DNA of 63,295 bases from Ammoniphilus sp. CFH 90114. Lineage in GTDB: Bacteria; Bacillota; Bacilli; Aneurinibacillales; RAOX-1. The notes below the pieces were generated by a model. That model saw only the letters and a list, made by a program, of their open reading frames with translations, was not told the DNA's origin and made no database searches. The DNA lies in the NCBI RefSeq assembly GCF_004123195.1, contig NZ_SDLI01000016.1, forward strand, positions 1 through 63,295. The letters run 5' to 3'. Both the position numbers and the translations under genes were made by a program. Positions within the stretch are counted from its first letter, which is position 1, and each line of letters opens with the position of its first letter. This document shows, in pieces, positions 17,176 through 24,062 of the stretch.

Positions 17176-17919
17176 CTAAGTATTAATTGCCCTAGTTAAA
17201 TCATCACTTAACTCCCTGAGGCTAGAATAAGGTTCATCGAGTTCAAATAATCTTCGAATCACGCTCCTCGTTGAAGGACGGAGGGTCAGCTCCTCCTCCC
17301 AGCTCGCTTCCTTCTTCTTATCCGAGACATAAGTGGTATATAAGAGAAAGAGCAAAAAGTGCCCTAGAGCGTTAAAGTCACGATCCGACTCATTGGCTAT
17401 CTCTCGAGCTAATCCAAAGTCAATCAACTTCATATGTTGCTGTTGATCCATCATCACGTTGGGAATTCGAATGTCTCCATGACTAATTCCGTTCTCATGA
17501 AGGTATTCCACAATGGGGAGCAGCTGTTGAATGATTCGTAAAGATTCTCTTTCGTTATATTTTGTTTGATCTTCGAAAATCAAATCTTCAAAGTTTCTCC
17601 CCTCCATGTATTCCATCGAGAAGAAATAATCCCCTCCGTGCTGAAACTGCTGATAAAATTTCGGGATGGACGGGTGATCCAGCTGCTGCAAGAGGGTCGT
17701 TTCATACTCGTAAGCCTGCCCTCCTTGTTTTGTTTTCTTCTTGCTAGGCTTGAGTTGCTTAACCACACAATTCCTACCCCCGATCTGATCCCTGCAAAAG
17801 TACGTGATGCCGTAACTCCCCATTCCCAAAATCTTCACCAGTTCATATCGATCACCGATAACTGTTCCCGCTGGATAGGGTCGATCCTGAAAGTAAGACC
17901 AGATCTTCTTTATCATCAC
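17176..17919 (-). CDS. short Hanks-type Ser/Thr protein kinase (YrzF-like)
   Basis: 247 residues, essentially a bare kinase domain without membrane or PASTA segments. The glycine loop is GMGSYGITYF, the ATP lysine is in CVVKQLK and the DFG motif in LIDFGLAREI is intact. The catalytic loop reads HGDIRIPNV instead of HRDLKxxN: the RD arginine is replaced by Gly and the catalytic-loop lysine by Arg, while Asp and Asn remain, so activity is plausible but may be slow. It lacks a long activation segment and ends soon after helix F. Its ATG lies two bases after the stop of the small basic protein, so the two are translationally coupled. Confidence 0.82.
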   Translation of the reverse strand: MMIKKIWSYFQDRPYPAGTVIGDRYELVKILGMGSYGITYFCRDQIGGRNCVVKQLKPSKKKTKQGGQAYEYETTLLQQLDHPSIPKFYQQFQHGGDYFFSMEYMEGRNFEDLIFEDQTKYNERESLRIIQQLLPIVEYLHENGISHGDIRIPNVMMDQQQHMKLIDFGLAREIANESDRDFNALGHFLLFLLYTTYVSDKKKEASWEEELTLRPSTRSVIRRLFELDEPYSSLRELSDDLTRAINT

Positions 17920-17921
17920 TT

Positions 17922-18104
17922 TTAACTGCTAAAAAAGCTGGAATGCTTCTTTTTCTTATAATGAGATTGTCCATAATACGATTGTCCTCGACCAAAATTT
18001 CTTTTGCCCTTGCGATCGTCACTGCTGCTATATTTATAGTGTTTATGAGATCCACTGCGTCCTAGGAATTTGTTCATAAGTATTTTTACCAGTTTACCGA
18101 ACAT
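17922..18104 (-). CDS. small basic Ser/Lys/Tyr-rich protein upstream of the kinase
   Basis: 60 residues, MFGKLVKILMNKFLGRSGSH at the start and YYGQSHYKKKKHSSFFSS at the end, strongly positive. An AAGGAG lies seven bases before the ATG. The amphipathic N-terminus is followed by a disordered-looking tail full of Ser, Tyr, Gly and Lys. Tight coupling to a Ser/Thr kinase gene makes it a candidate substrate or adaptor; this is inference. I recognise no family. Confidence 0.65.
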   Translation of the reverse strand: MFGKLVKILMNKFLGRSGSHKHYKYSSSDDRKGKRNFGRGQSYYGQSHYKKKKHSSFFSS

Positions 18105-18191
18105 CTGATCACTCCTTTTTCCTTATAGACTAGTTATACCTTATATCCGGTATCCCTGAATATAGGACTGAAGGTCATTTTATTCACCAAC

Positions 18192-18217
18192 AAAAAAAAG
18201 ACGGCTTCACACCGTCT
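18192..18217 (-). terminator. terminator of the phosphoesterase gene
   Basis: AGACGG and CCGTCT pair around a 7-base loop, followed on the minus strand by eight T. Confidence 0.85.
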
Positions 18218-18219
18218 GT

Positions 18220-19509
18220 CTACTCCACCGTTTCCCTATACACTAGTCGACTCTGAGCTTTCCGAAGGGAATCCACCTCATAATACCCGATGGACGCCTC
18301 TGGACCGTTGACCGACATCACCGCATACGCGTGATAGTAGAATCCATCGGGATTGCTACTCAGCTTTGCTTTTTTGAGATTCATCTTCGGGGGGTGTTGC
18401 TGCCCCTGTAGATTCAGGTTGAGAATTGGTTGGTACGGTTTTTGATTCGCCATCTTCGGAATCGCCCCGGAACCGATACATCGACCTTTCCTCAGTGACA
18501 CGTAAGGATCGAAGACGATCAAATTATGTTCATGTCCCCATAACCATAAAGCAACTTGATCCATGACTTTGTTAAAGGTTCCTTGCAAATGATTATTGAC
18601 CGCCACCCGTTGGCCCTGTCGATCCCTACCAATCCCTTTGGCGCTAAACAGGGGATGATGTGACAGCAAGATGGTTTTCCGTTGGCCTGCCGTTTGAAAT
18701 TTATCTAAATGCCAAACTTCCTCTCCTGGATCAAGGAATGTCACATTCGATTTCAACGTATAAGGATTATGATCGTGTAAGGCCGTATCCATCGCTAAGA
18801 ACTGCCAATGCTCATTTCTCAAGCAGAAGTAGCTAGCTGGCTGGTTTAATTGGTTAAGCAACCCGTAGTAGCCTTTTCCCCCGGAATACATCTCGTGATT
18901 CCCCGCTAGCGCATACACCGGTGTGTTGCCCGCTGCTTTTTGCATAATCTTTAGGAAATGATCTTGAATCTCGCTTTGTGTACCCGAATAATAAATATCC
19001 CCCAAATGGATAATCAGATCCGGTTTATGTACCATGACTTGTTTCAATAACCACTCTGCAGATTCTGAACCCGTTCCCCAATCCGAGAGGAAAGCGATCT
19101 TTAAACGACTCGGGATGGGGATGATGAAATCATCGAGCTGCTGATAACGGATGTAAGGGATCCTCCCTTTTTCCTTTTTCACTTTTGAATAAACCTTAAG
19201 AATCTCCATCCATCCGGGATCACAAATTGACATCTGGATCCTGTTCTTCAGCTCCTGATATCGCTTTTTATCCCCAATCATCTCCGCAACAGCCAAGGCT
19301 CCCATCAGCATTGCACATTCTTGAATCTTGTTCCCCAGATTGTCTATGGTAGGTGAGGGATTCCCCTCTGCAAATGCTTGAGCCACCTGCACAAACTGAT
19401 TCATTCGATGGTCGCTTGGATCCCTAAAGGACCTGCTTTTTCCTACTTCCGCAATAGCTGTTTGCCAGAGGGATAATATAGGACTGCGAAACGTGTAAAA
19501 AGCACTCAT
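18220..19509 (-). CDS. calcineurin-like metallophosphoesterase
   Basis: 429 residues. The metal-site motifs come in order from about residue 135: FLSDWGTGS (an Asp but no DxH), IHLGDIYYSG, ALAGNHEMYSGG, LLSHHPLF and LWGHEHN, the full dimetal set of the family apart from the altered first block (DWG in place of DxH). A helical N-terminal domain of about 120 residues (PTIDNLGNKIQECAMLMGAL and on) is not recognised. The C-terminal part (HAYAVMSVNGPEASIGYYEV) is a beta-rich extension. No signal peptide, so it acts in the cytosol. The substrate could be a phosphodiester or phosphoprotein. It lies upstream of the Hanks-type kinase pair on the same strand but 115 bases and a terminator apart. Confidence 0.82.
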   Translation of the reverse strand: MSAFYTFRSPILSLWQTAIAEVGKSRSFRDPSDHRMNQFVQVAQAFAEGNPSPTIDNLGNKIQECAMLMGALAVAEMIGDKKRYQELKNRIQMSICDPGWMEILKVYSKVKKEKGRIPYIRYQQLDDFIIPIPSRLKIAFLSDWGTGSESAEWLLKQVMVHKPDLIIHLGDIYYSGTQSEIQDHFLKIMQKAAGNTPVYALAGNHEMYSGGKGYYGLLNQLNQPASYFCLRNEHWQFLAMDTALHDHNPYTLKSNVTFLDPGEEVWHLDKFQTAGQRKTILLSHHPLFSAKGIGRDRQGQRVAVNNHLQGTFNKVMDQVALWLWGHEHNLIVFDPYVSLRKGRCIGSGAIPKMANQKPYQPILNLNLQGQQHPPKMNLKKAKLSSNPDGFYYHAYAVMSVNGPEASIGYYEVDSLRKAQSRLVYRETVE

Positions 19510-19662
19510 GATTTCACCCCTAAGGTAAGCGTACAGATACTCTTTAGCTTATGTGGGCTTTTTCCTCCGGTGCCTGTCAAACCAAAACAAAATAGGTTGA
19601 TCACATAATCATGTGGTCAACCTTCATTTTTGAATTTCTTTTAAATATGGCCTTCATAGAGT

Positions 19663-19923
19663 CTAATACTTTCGTAAAATATCATGATGACCGATTGCAA
19701 CTAACACGAAGGTATCACCTTCATGTTCATAGATAAGACGAATATCCTTATTGACGTACGCTTCCCACAAATTTCTTGTTCCTTTGATCCGGTGGACTTC
19801 AAGAGACGGATGTTTTGGATTTTCAGCAAGTAATCTAATTGCTTTAGCTCATTGTTTCCGTTCTCTTTCTGTTAGTTGAGTGAAATCTATCTTAAACGGA
19901 TCAGTTCGAACTATTTTCGGCAT
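19663..19923 (-). pseudogene. RelE/ParE-superfamily toxin with an internal stop
   Basis: Reading from ATG 19923 gives MPKIVRTDPFKIDFTQLTER and ERKQ, then TGA at 19849-19851 (codon 25). The frame then continues as AKAIRLLAENPKHPSLEVHR, IKGTRNLWEAYVNKDIRLIY, EHEGDTFVLVAIGHHDILRK, Y and stop. The second half is unmistakably of the RelE/YafQ type (NPKHPSLEVHRIKGT, RLIY, IGHHDILRKY). It overlaps the antitoxin frame by 23 bases, the standard antitoxin-toxin arrangement. The single TGA would abolish the toxin; with the frameshifted antitoxin upstream this is a dead or dying module. Confidence 0.75.
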
Positions 19924-20131
19924 TTCCGTCCTCTTCGTCAGTATGTTCCACACCTAAATCGGCTAACAGATCGTCGACGCTATCGAATGATTTATACTCG
20001 CCTTTATCCATCGCTTCTTTACTACGCTTCATCTTTTCCTGCCATTCTCTCGTCCAAAAATACTCTTGGCTTTTATCGTGCCAACCGACAGGTCGAATAA
20101 AGATTCCCCCATCCTTTTCTTCAAAGAACAT
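19901..20131 (-). pseudogene. C-terminal part of an AbrB/MazE-type antitoxin (frameshifted)
   Basis: 76 residues: MFFEEKDGGIFIRPVGWHDK, SQEYFWTREWQEKMKRSKEA and an acidic tail. The start looks like the middle of a swapped-hairpin antitoxin (strand FEEKDGGIFIRPV), and the preceding frame (20121-20219) supplies the missing first half, ending LKEGDHVL. Joining the two needs a 1- or 2-base shift near 20121-20131. The tail SFDSVDDLLADLG is typical of toxin-binding regions. A GAAGGAAGG lies before the internal ATG, so reinitiation is possible. Confidence 0.6.
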
Positions 20132-20219
20132 GATCGCCTTCCTTCAAATCGAGTTCTTTGGCTATTTGCGCTAGACTTACTAGCATTCGCTTTTGGACTT
20201 GTACTACAACATCAGGCAT
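20121..20219 (-). pseudogene. N-terminal part of the same AbrB-like antitoxin
   Basis: 32 residues, MPDVVVQVQKRMLVSLAQIA then KELDLKEGDHVL and stop, with the beta-strand and LGLKEGD-type turn of AbrB/MazE DNA-binding domains. It overlaps the downstream frame by 11 bases. A GGGGG precedes the ATG. Too short for automatic gene lists. Confidence 0.6.
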
Positions 20220-20341
20220 CACAACACCCCCAAATCACTTGACAGGCTGTAGTTACAGTATAAATGTAATTTCAGTTATTATCAATTTTAAACAACCCAC
20301 ATATGAAATAATTTGTCAAACGCTAACGGAAATCAAATGAA

Positions 20342-20390
20342 AGAAGGGCTTCTTCATCAACATAGCAGTTGAGAGAAGTCCTTCTTCTGT
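20342..20390 (-). terminator. hairpin after the tartrate dehydrogenase gene
   Basis: AGAAGGGCTTCT and AGAAGTCCTTCT pair with one mismatch around a long loop. Confidence 0.55.
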
Positions 20391-20405
20391 AATTTTGACC
20401 CTCGA

Positions 20406-21467
20406 TTAAAGATGTTTAAGTCCCTGACAAATCGCTTCCGTGACTTCCACCGTATTCGCTTTCCCGCCGATGTCTCCTGTCTTGATACCACGAGCCGTCA
20501 CTTCTTCCACCACATCAAGCAACTTCGCTCCAAGCTCTTCTTCTCCTAAGTGATCCAACATCATTTTCGCCGTCCAAATCTGACCGATCGGATTGGCAAT
20601 TCCTTTTCCATAAATATCAGGGGCAGAACCATGAACCGGCTCAAACATGGAAGGATATTTCCCATTGATGTTGATATTCGCTGCAGGAGCAATTCCGATG
20701 CTTCCCATAATCGCTCCACCAATGTCCGTTAAAATATCACCAAATAAATTACTAGCCACAATCACATCAAAGATCTGAGGGCGGGAGACAAAGAAGGCCG
20801 CAAGCGCATCGATATGATAGGAGCTCGTATCGACATTCGTGTAATCGCGCTTCACTTGATTAAACACGTCATCCCAGAACGGCATCGCGTGGACAATTCC
20901 ATTCGATTTCGTGGCGCTGGTCACATGACCACGACGCTTCTGAGCCAATTCAAACGCATATCTCATCGCTCTTTCGGTCCCTTTTCGAGTAAAGATTGCG
21001 TTCTGAATCGCGATCTCGTCATCGCCTTTATGGATTCTTCCGCCTGCTTCGCTGTACTCCCCTTCGCTGTTCTCACGAACCACAATTAAGTCAAAATCTC
21101 TAGGGTTAATTAATGGGGAAGCTAAGCCCTTGAACATCTTGGCAGGACGGATGTTGATCACCTGTTCAAACTCGCGACGAATCTTAATTAATAACCCCCA
21201 TAACGAGATATGATCCTCTACAAGTTGCGGATTCCCTACCGCTCCAAGGAAGATCGCTTCGAAGTTACTTAAGGTCTCAATCCCGTTATCCGGCATCATT
21301 TTCCCGTGCTGCACATAATAATCACAATCCCATGGGAACGAAGTGAAATGAAAACGAAGACCTCCATGCACCTCCGCAATGGTATTTAAGACGTCTAAGG
21401 CGGCAGGAACAACTTCTCGTCCAATTCCATCCCCTGGGATCACCGCAATTTCAAAGTTTTTCATCAT
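20406..21467 (-). CDS. tartrate/isopropylmalate-type dehydrogenase (TtuC/YcsA-like)
   Basis: 353 residues of the isocitrate/isopropylmalate dehydrogenase superfamily. The start FEIAVIPGDGIGREVVPAAL is typical, and FPWDCDYYVQHGKMMPDNGI with LGAVGNPQLVEDHISLWGLL is the tartrate-dehydrogenase signature. The metal/NAD region is SNLFGDILTDIGGAIMGSIG and FEPVHGSAPDIYGKGIANPI. Homologues oxidise tartrate or decarboxylate malate using NAD and a divalent metal. A GntR regulator gene lies upstream on the same strand, and a 17-bp palindrome overlaps the promoter. No tartrate transporter or dehydratase is present, so the natural substrate is not fixed by context. Confidence 0.87.
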   Translation of the reverse strand: MMKNFEIAVIPGDGIGREVVPAALDVLNTIAEVHGGLRFHFTSFPWDCDYYVQHGKMMPDNGIETLSNFEAIFLGAVGNPQLVEDHISLWGLLIKIRREFEQVINIRPAKMFKGLASPLINPRDFDLIVVRENSEGEYSEAGGRIHKGDDEIAIQNAIFTRKGTERAMRYAFELAQKRRGHVTSATKSNGIVHAMPFWDDVFNQVKRDYTNVDTSSYHIDALAAFFVSRPQIFDVIVASNLFGDILTDIGGAIMGSIGIAPAANININGKYPSMFEPVHGSAPDIYGKGIANPIGQIWTAKMMLDHLGEEELGAKLLDVVEEVTARGIKTGDIGGKANTVEVTEAICQGLKHL

Positions 21468-21516
21468 TCATTACTCCAATCTATTTTTAATTTAGACGAC
21501 GGTCGACTGCAATTTA

Positions 21517-21561
21517 TTATGAAATTATCATAACACAAAACGAAGAATTTTCAATAACAAC
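21517..21561 (-). promoter_or_regulatory. sigma-A promoter with overlapping palindrome for the dehydrogenase
   Basis: On the minus strand TTGAAA, a 16-base spacer and TATGAT form a promoter. The palindrome TTATGA-N5-TCATAA (21517-21533) covers its -10. This fits repression by the GntR protein encoded just upstream. Confidence 0.5.
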
Positions 21562-21567
21562 CATGAC

Positions 21568-22239
21568 CTACTGATCATGGTTAGATAGAACTTGCAATAG
21601 ATAGTCCAGATCGCATTGCAGATGCTCGATCATCTGCTTCGAGGCTTTCTCTGCTTCTCTATTCTTGATAAAGTCAAAAATCTCACGATGTTGACTTAAT
21701 ATCGTTTCCGCTCGATTTTCTCCCTGGAAGTTGAGGATACGAAACAGATACTTCAGTGACTTCAGATCATCTAGCTGCCTCTTTAACCGACGGTTTTGGG
21801 TACAATTGACAATCAGATCATGAAACTGGGCATTAAGCAAAATGATCTCACGATCCTCCTTTCTTTCCTTTATCGCTTGTTCTGTGTCCTGCAGCGTTCG
21901 TTCAATCGTCTGTAATTCGAGATCGGTCGCGATCGTGGTCGCTAATCCCACAGCAAAGGACTCTAGCGCCATCCGGCAAACATAGATCTCTTCCACATCT
22001 CTTAACGTAGGTTCATAGACCATGACTCGTGATTTTTCATCTACCACGATAAGTCCTTCTTTTTCTAACACACGGATCGCTTCCCGAATCGGACTCTTGC
22101 TTACCCCAAACTCTTTAGCCAGCTGCGTCTCATTAATGCGCTCACCGGGCTTATACTTCCCCTCATAAATCATTCTCTTGATAGAGTGATAAAACTGTTC
22201 ATAATATGGTGCCTTCTTCTCGATCCCATAATCGTTCAT
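21568..22239 (-). CDS. GntR-family regulator with FCD domain
   Basis: 223 residues. The winged helix (about 10-75) contains YKPGERINETQLAKEFGVSK and SPIREAIRVLEKEGLIVVDE. The all-helical FCD ligand domain follows, with metal-binding positions in NAQFHDLIV and the end SQHREIF/MIEHLQCDLDYL. FCD regulators respond to organic acids; its position 100 bases upstream of the tartrate dehydrogenase gene on the same strand suggests it represses that gene and senses tartrate or a related acid. Start at 22239 has AAAGGG upstream. Confidence 0.88.
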   Translation of the reverse strand: MNDYGIEKKAPYYEQFYHSIKRMIYEGKYKPGERINETQLAKEFGVSKSPIREAIRVLEKEGLIVVDEKSRVMVYEPTLRDVEEIYVCRMALESFAVGLATTIATDLELQTIERTLQDTEQAIKERKEDREIILLNAQFHDLIVNCTQNRRLKRQLDDLKSLKYLFRILNFQGENRAETILSQHREIFDFIKNREAEKASKQMIEHLQCDLDYLLQVLSNHDQ

Positions 22240-22324
22240 GTTCTGACCCTTTCTTCTTCCCGCAACTTATACTTAGGTTCTATTTTACACAAACAAAACC
22301 CAAGTTGAAAAGGAAAGTCGGTCG

Positions 22325-22705
22325 CTACCCTCCCAAGCCATCAAACAAATCATAGAAAAAATAGATTTCTTCCATAATGGCTTTATCGTCCTTAGCTTCA
22401 ATTCCTCCCTTGATGCGGGCGAGTGCGCCGTTGATTTCAAACATGTAATCTCTTTCAACACTAAATTGAATACGATTGACGATTTTCTTCCAAGCTTCTG
22501 TAGCAGAGTCCGCATTGTCTTTCGCTTCCTTCCATTGCTTGGCTCTTACGTTCTTTTCTATCTGTTGCACGGCATCGAGGACGCGATCATCCTTACCCCA
22601 TGGTTTTTTGAGGATACTCCCGCCCGCCATCACAGCGATACTTACAGTAAGAATTAGGATGGGAACCGCAAAGACCATGATTTTTCTAATAAGGCCGATT
22701 TTCAT
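22325..22705 (-). CDS. DUF4363-family protein
   Basis: 126 residues. An N-terminal membrane anchor (IMVFAVPILILTVSIAVMAG) is followed by a helical extracytoplasmic domain with the family pattern VQQIEKNVRAKQWKEAKDNA, then VERDYMFEINGALARIKGGI and EEIYFFYDLFDGL. DUF4363 genes regularly sit directly after YetF-type DUF421 genes, as here (15 bases apart), so the two products probably act together at the membrane. Biochemical role unknown. Confidence 0.8.
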   Translation of the reverse strand: MKIGLIRKIMVFAVPILILTVSIAVMAGGSILKKPWGKDDRVLDAVQQIEKNVRAKQWKEAKDNADSATEAWKKIVNRIQFSVERDYMFEINGALARIKGGIEAKDDKAIMEEIYFFYDLFDGLGG

Positions 22706-22720
22706 AATATCCTTCCATTT

Positions 22721-23452
22721 CTAAAAGGGTCCTTTATAATCGCTGATATCCATACATTCCTTGATATCATCTTTGTACTTATCTATGTATAACGTATCGT
22801 TTGGAAGAATGGCTGCGAAGGCTACTTCTTTTACATCATTTATTCCTTGAGCTTTTAGTTGCTCCATGAGCCAGGAATGATCCTTGTTGCGTTGCTTGAG
22901 ATTTTGCTCAAGAATAGTCTGATTCATGATCACTTCCGTTACTAATTTCGCAGGAGTTCGAGTAATGTGCATATCTTGACCGGTTACGGGCTGAGAGTCT
23001 GCCTTAGGGAGTACGGACAGCTGACCATCCGTTTCTAAAATGGCATATTCTACTTGTGTGATATCAAACATATCCTTGCGCCGCAGAAGCATCATCAGTT
23101 CATCCATGCTAATTCTCATCTTTTTTAAATTGTCCTCGAGGATCATTCCATTTTGTACAACAACAGCTGGTTGTGCATTGACCATCTTGGAAAAATAGCG
23201 ACTTTTTAATGTGCTGATCTGGAAGACGAAGGTAAGGAAAACAAAGGTGGTTAGGCCGACCCAATGCACCCATGCCTTCGCTGAGAGATCCGTCGCCAGC
23301 GTTCCTCCGATCGACCCAATCACAATCCCATTGATATAATCGAAGTAGGACAAGTTTCCCATCTGTTGTTTGCCCAGAATACGCGTGAAAATTAACAAGG
23401 TAAAGAACGCAATAATGGCTCGTACGATAACCACCCATGTTTCTTCCATCAT
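22721..23452 (-). CDS. DUF421/YetF-family membrane protein
   Basis: About 243 residues from ATG 23452; GGGGG lies 10 bases upstream, while the GTG at 23476 has no site. Three membrane helices are followed by the typical cytoplasmic tail: TRILGKQQMGNLSYFDYING, IVIGSIGGTLATDLS, QPAVVVQNGMILEDNLKKMR, LMMLLRRKDMFDITQVEYAI and LSVLPKAD. In spore-formers these proteins (YetF, SpoVA-like YrbG, YdfS) have been linked to germination or membrane integrity, but the function is unsettled. First gene of a two-gene operon with DUF4363. Confidence 0.87.
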   Translation of the reverse strand: MMEETWVVIVRAIIAFFTLLIFTRILGKQQMGNLSYFDYINGIVIGSIGGTLATDLSAKAWVHWVGLTTFVFLTFVFQISTLKSRYFSKMVNAQPAVVVQNGMILEDNLKKMRISMDELMMLLRRKDMFDITQVEYAILETDGQLSVLPKADSQPVTGQDMHITRTPAKLVTEVIMNQTILEQNLKQRNKDHSWLMEQLKAQGINDVKEVAFAAILPNDTLYIDKYKDDIKECMDISDYKGPF

Positions 23453-23537
23453 AACGGGCAAGCCCCCAGTCTTCACGTGTCACATTTACCTCTTTATTGT
23501 TCTTCCATTAGGATATTATTATTTCAGATTAAGAAAA

Positions 23538-23562
23538 ACTCTACAGAAAGATCTGCAGAGTT
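23538..23562 (-). terminator. hairpin after the lipoprotein gene
   Basis: ACTCTACAGA and TCTGCAGAGT pair with one mismatch, followed on the minus strand by TTTTTC. Confidence 0.65.
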
Positions 23563-23579
23563 CTCTATACAAGAATGGA

Positions 23580-23858
23580 CTAGCGGCGAGGCCTGAAAGA
23601 CATTTCTTCATCATCAATCATATTGTCGTCGTAATCTGCGTCAAATACCCTGCCGTCATTATCCGTCAACTCAGGGTCATTACGAAGAGGCGAATCTTTT
23701 AGAGGCCTCGTATACATTCCGTTATCCAAGTTAGTGTCGTAGGGAGTCATGTTTTGGCCGCGATAGTTGTCATTGACATCTTGAACCCCAGCCGTACCAC
23801 AAGCAGAAAGGACAACCACCATCATTAGACTGGAAACCAAAGTTGCAAATTTCTTCAC
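23580..23858 (-). CDS. small acidic lipoprotein
   Basis: 92 residues. The lipoprotein signal MKKFATLVSSLMMVVVLSAC has lipobox LSAC. The mature part is short, hydrophilic and rich in Asp, Asn and Arg (GVQDVNDNYRGQNMTPYDTN and on), probably disordered, ending DEEMSFRPRR. The sequence resembles the N-terminal spacer of YhcN/YlaJ spore lipoproteins, but the folded domain of that family is missing. It is monocistronic with a terminator. Likely a membrane-anchored, possibly spore-associated protein; function not known. Confidence 0.7.
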   Translation of the reverse strand: MKKFATLVSSLMMVVVLSACGTAGVQDVNDNYRGQNMTPYDTNLDNGMYTRPLKDSPLRNDPELTDNDGRVFDADYDDNMIDDEEMSFRPRR

Positions 23859-24062
23859 TTTAGCACCCCTATTCGTTGATTGTTTTTTTGCTTGCCTTAT
23901 TGGTATGGCTTGATTCGATCTAAATTATGTTTAACATTTTCTGGTGATCTTGCTCTCATACTTCAAGAGCCCTTGCGAGACCAAGATTTGTTTATAAACA
24001 AACATTATGTTGATCTACTAACAAATGGTAGAATGTAGGAAGTAAAACAAAAAGGAGATCAC

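Noticed and set aside
17852-18055. 67-residue open frame overlapping the small basic protein
   Set aside because: It lies in another frame, lacks a Shine-Dalgarno and overlaps the kinase start, while the 60-residue frame has AAGGAG and correct spacing.
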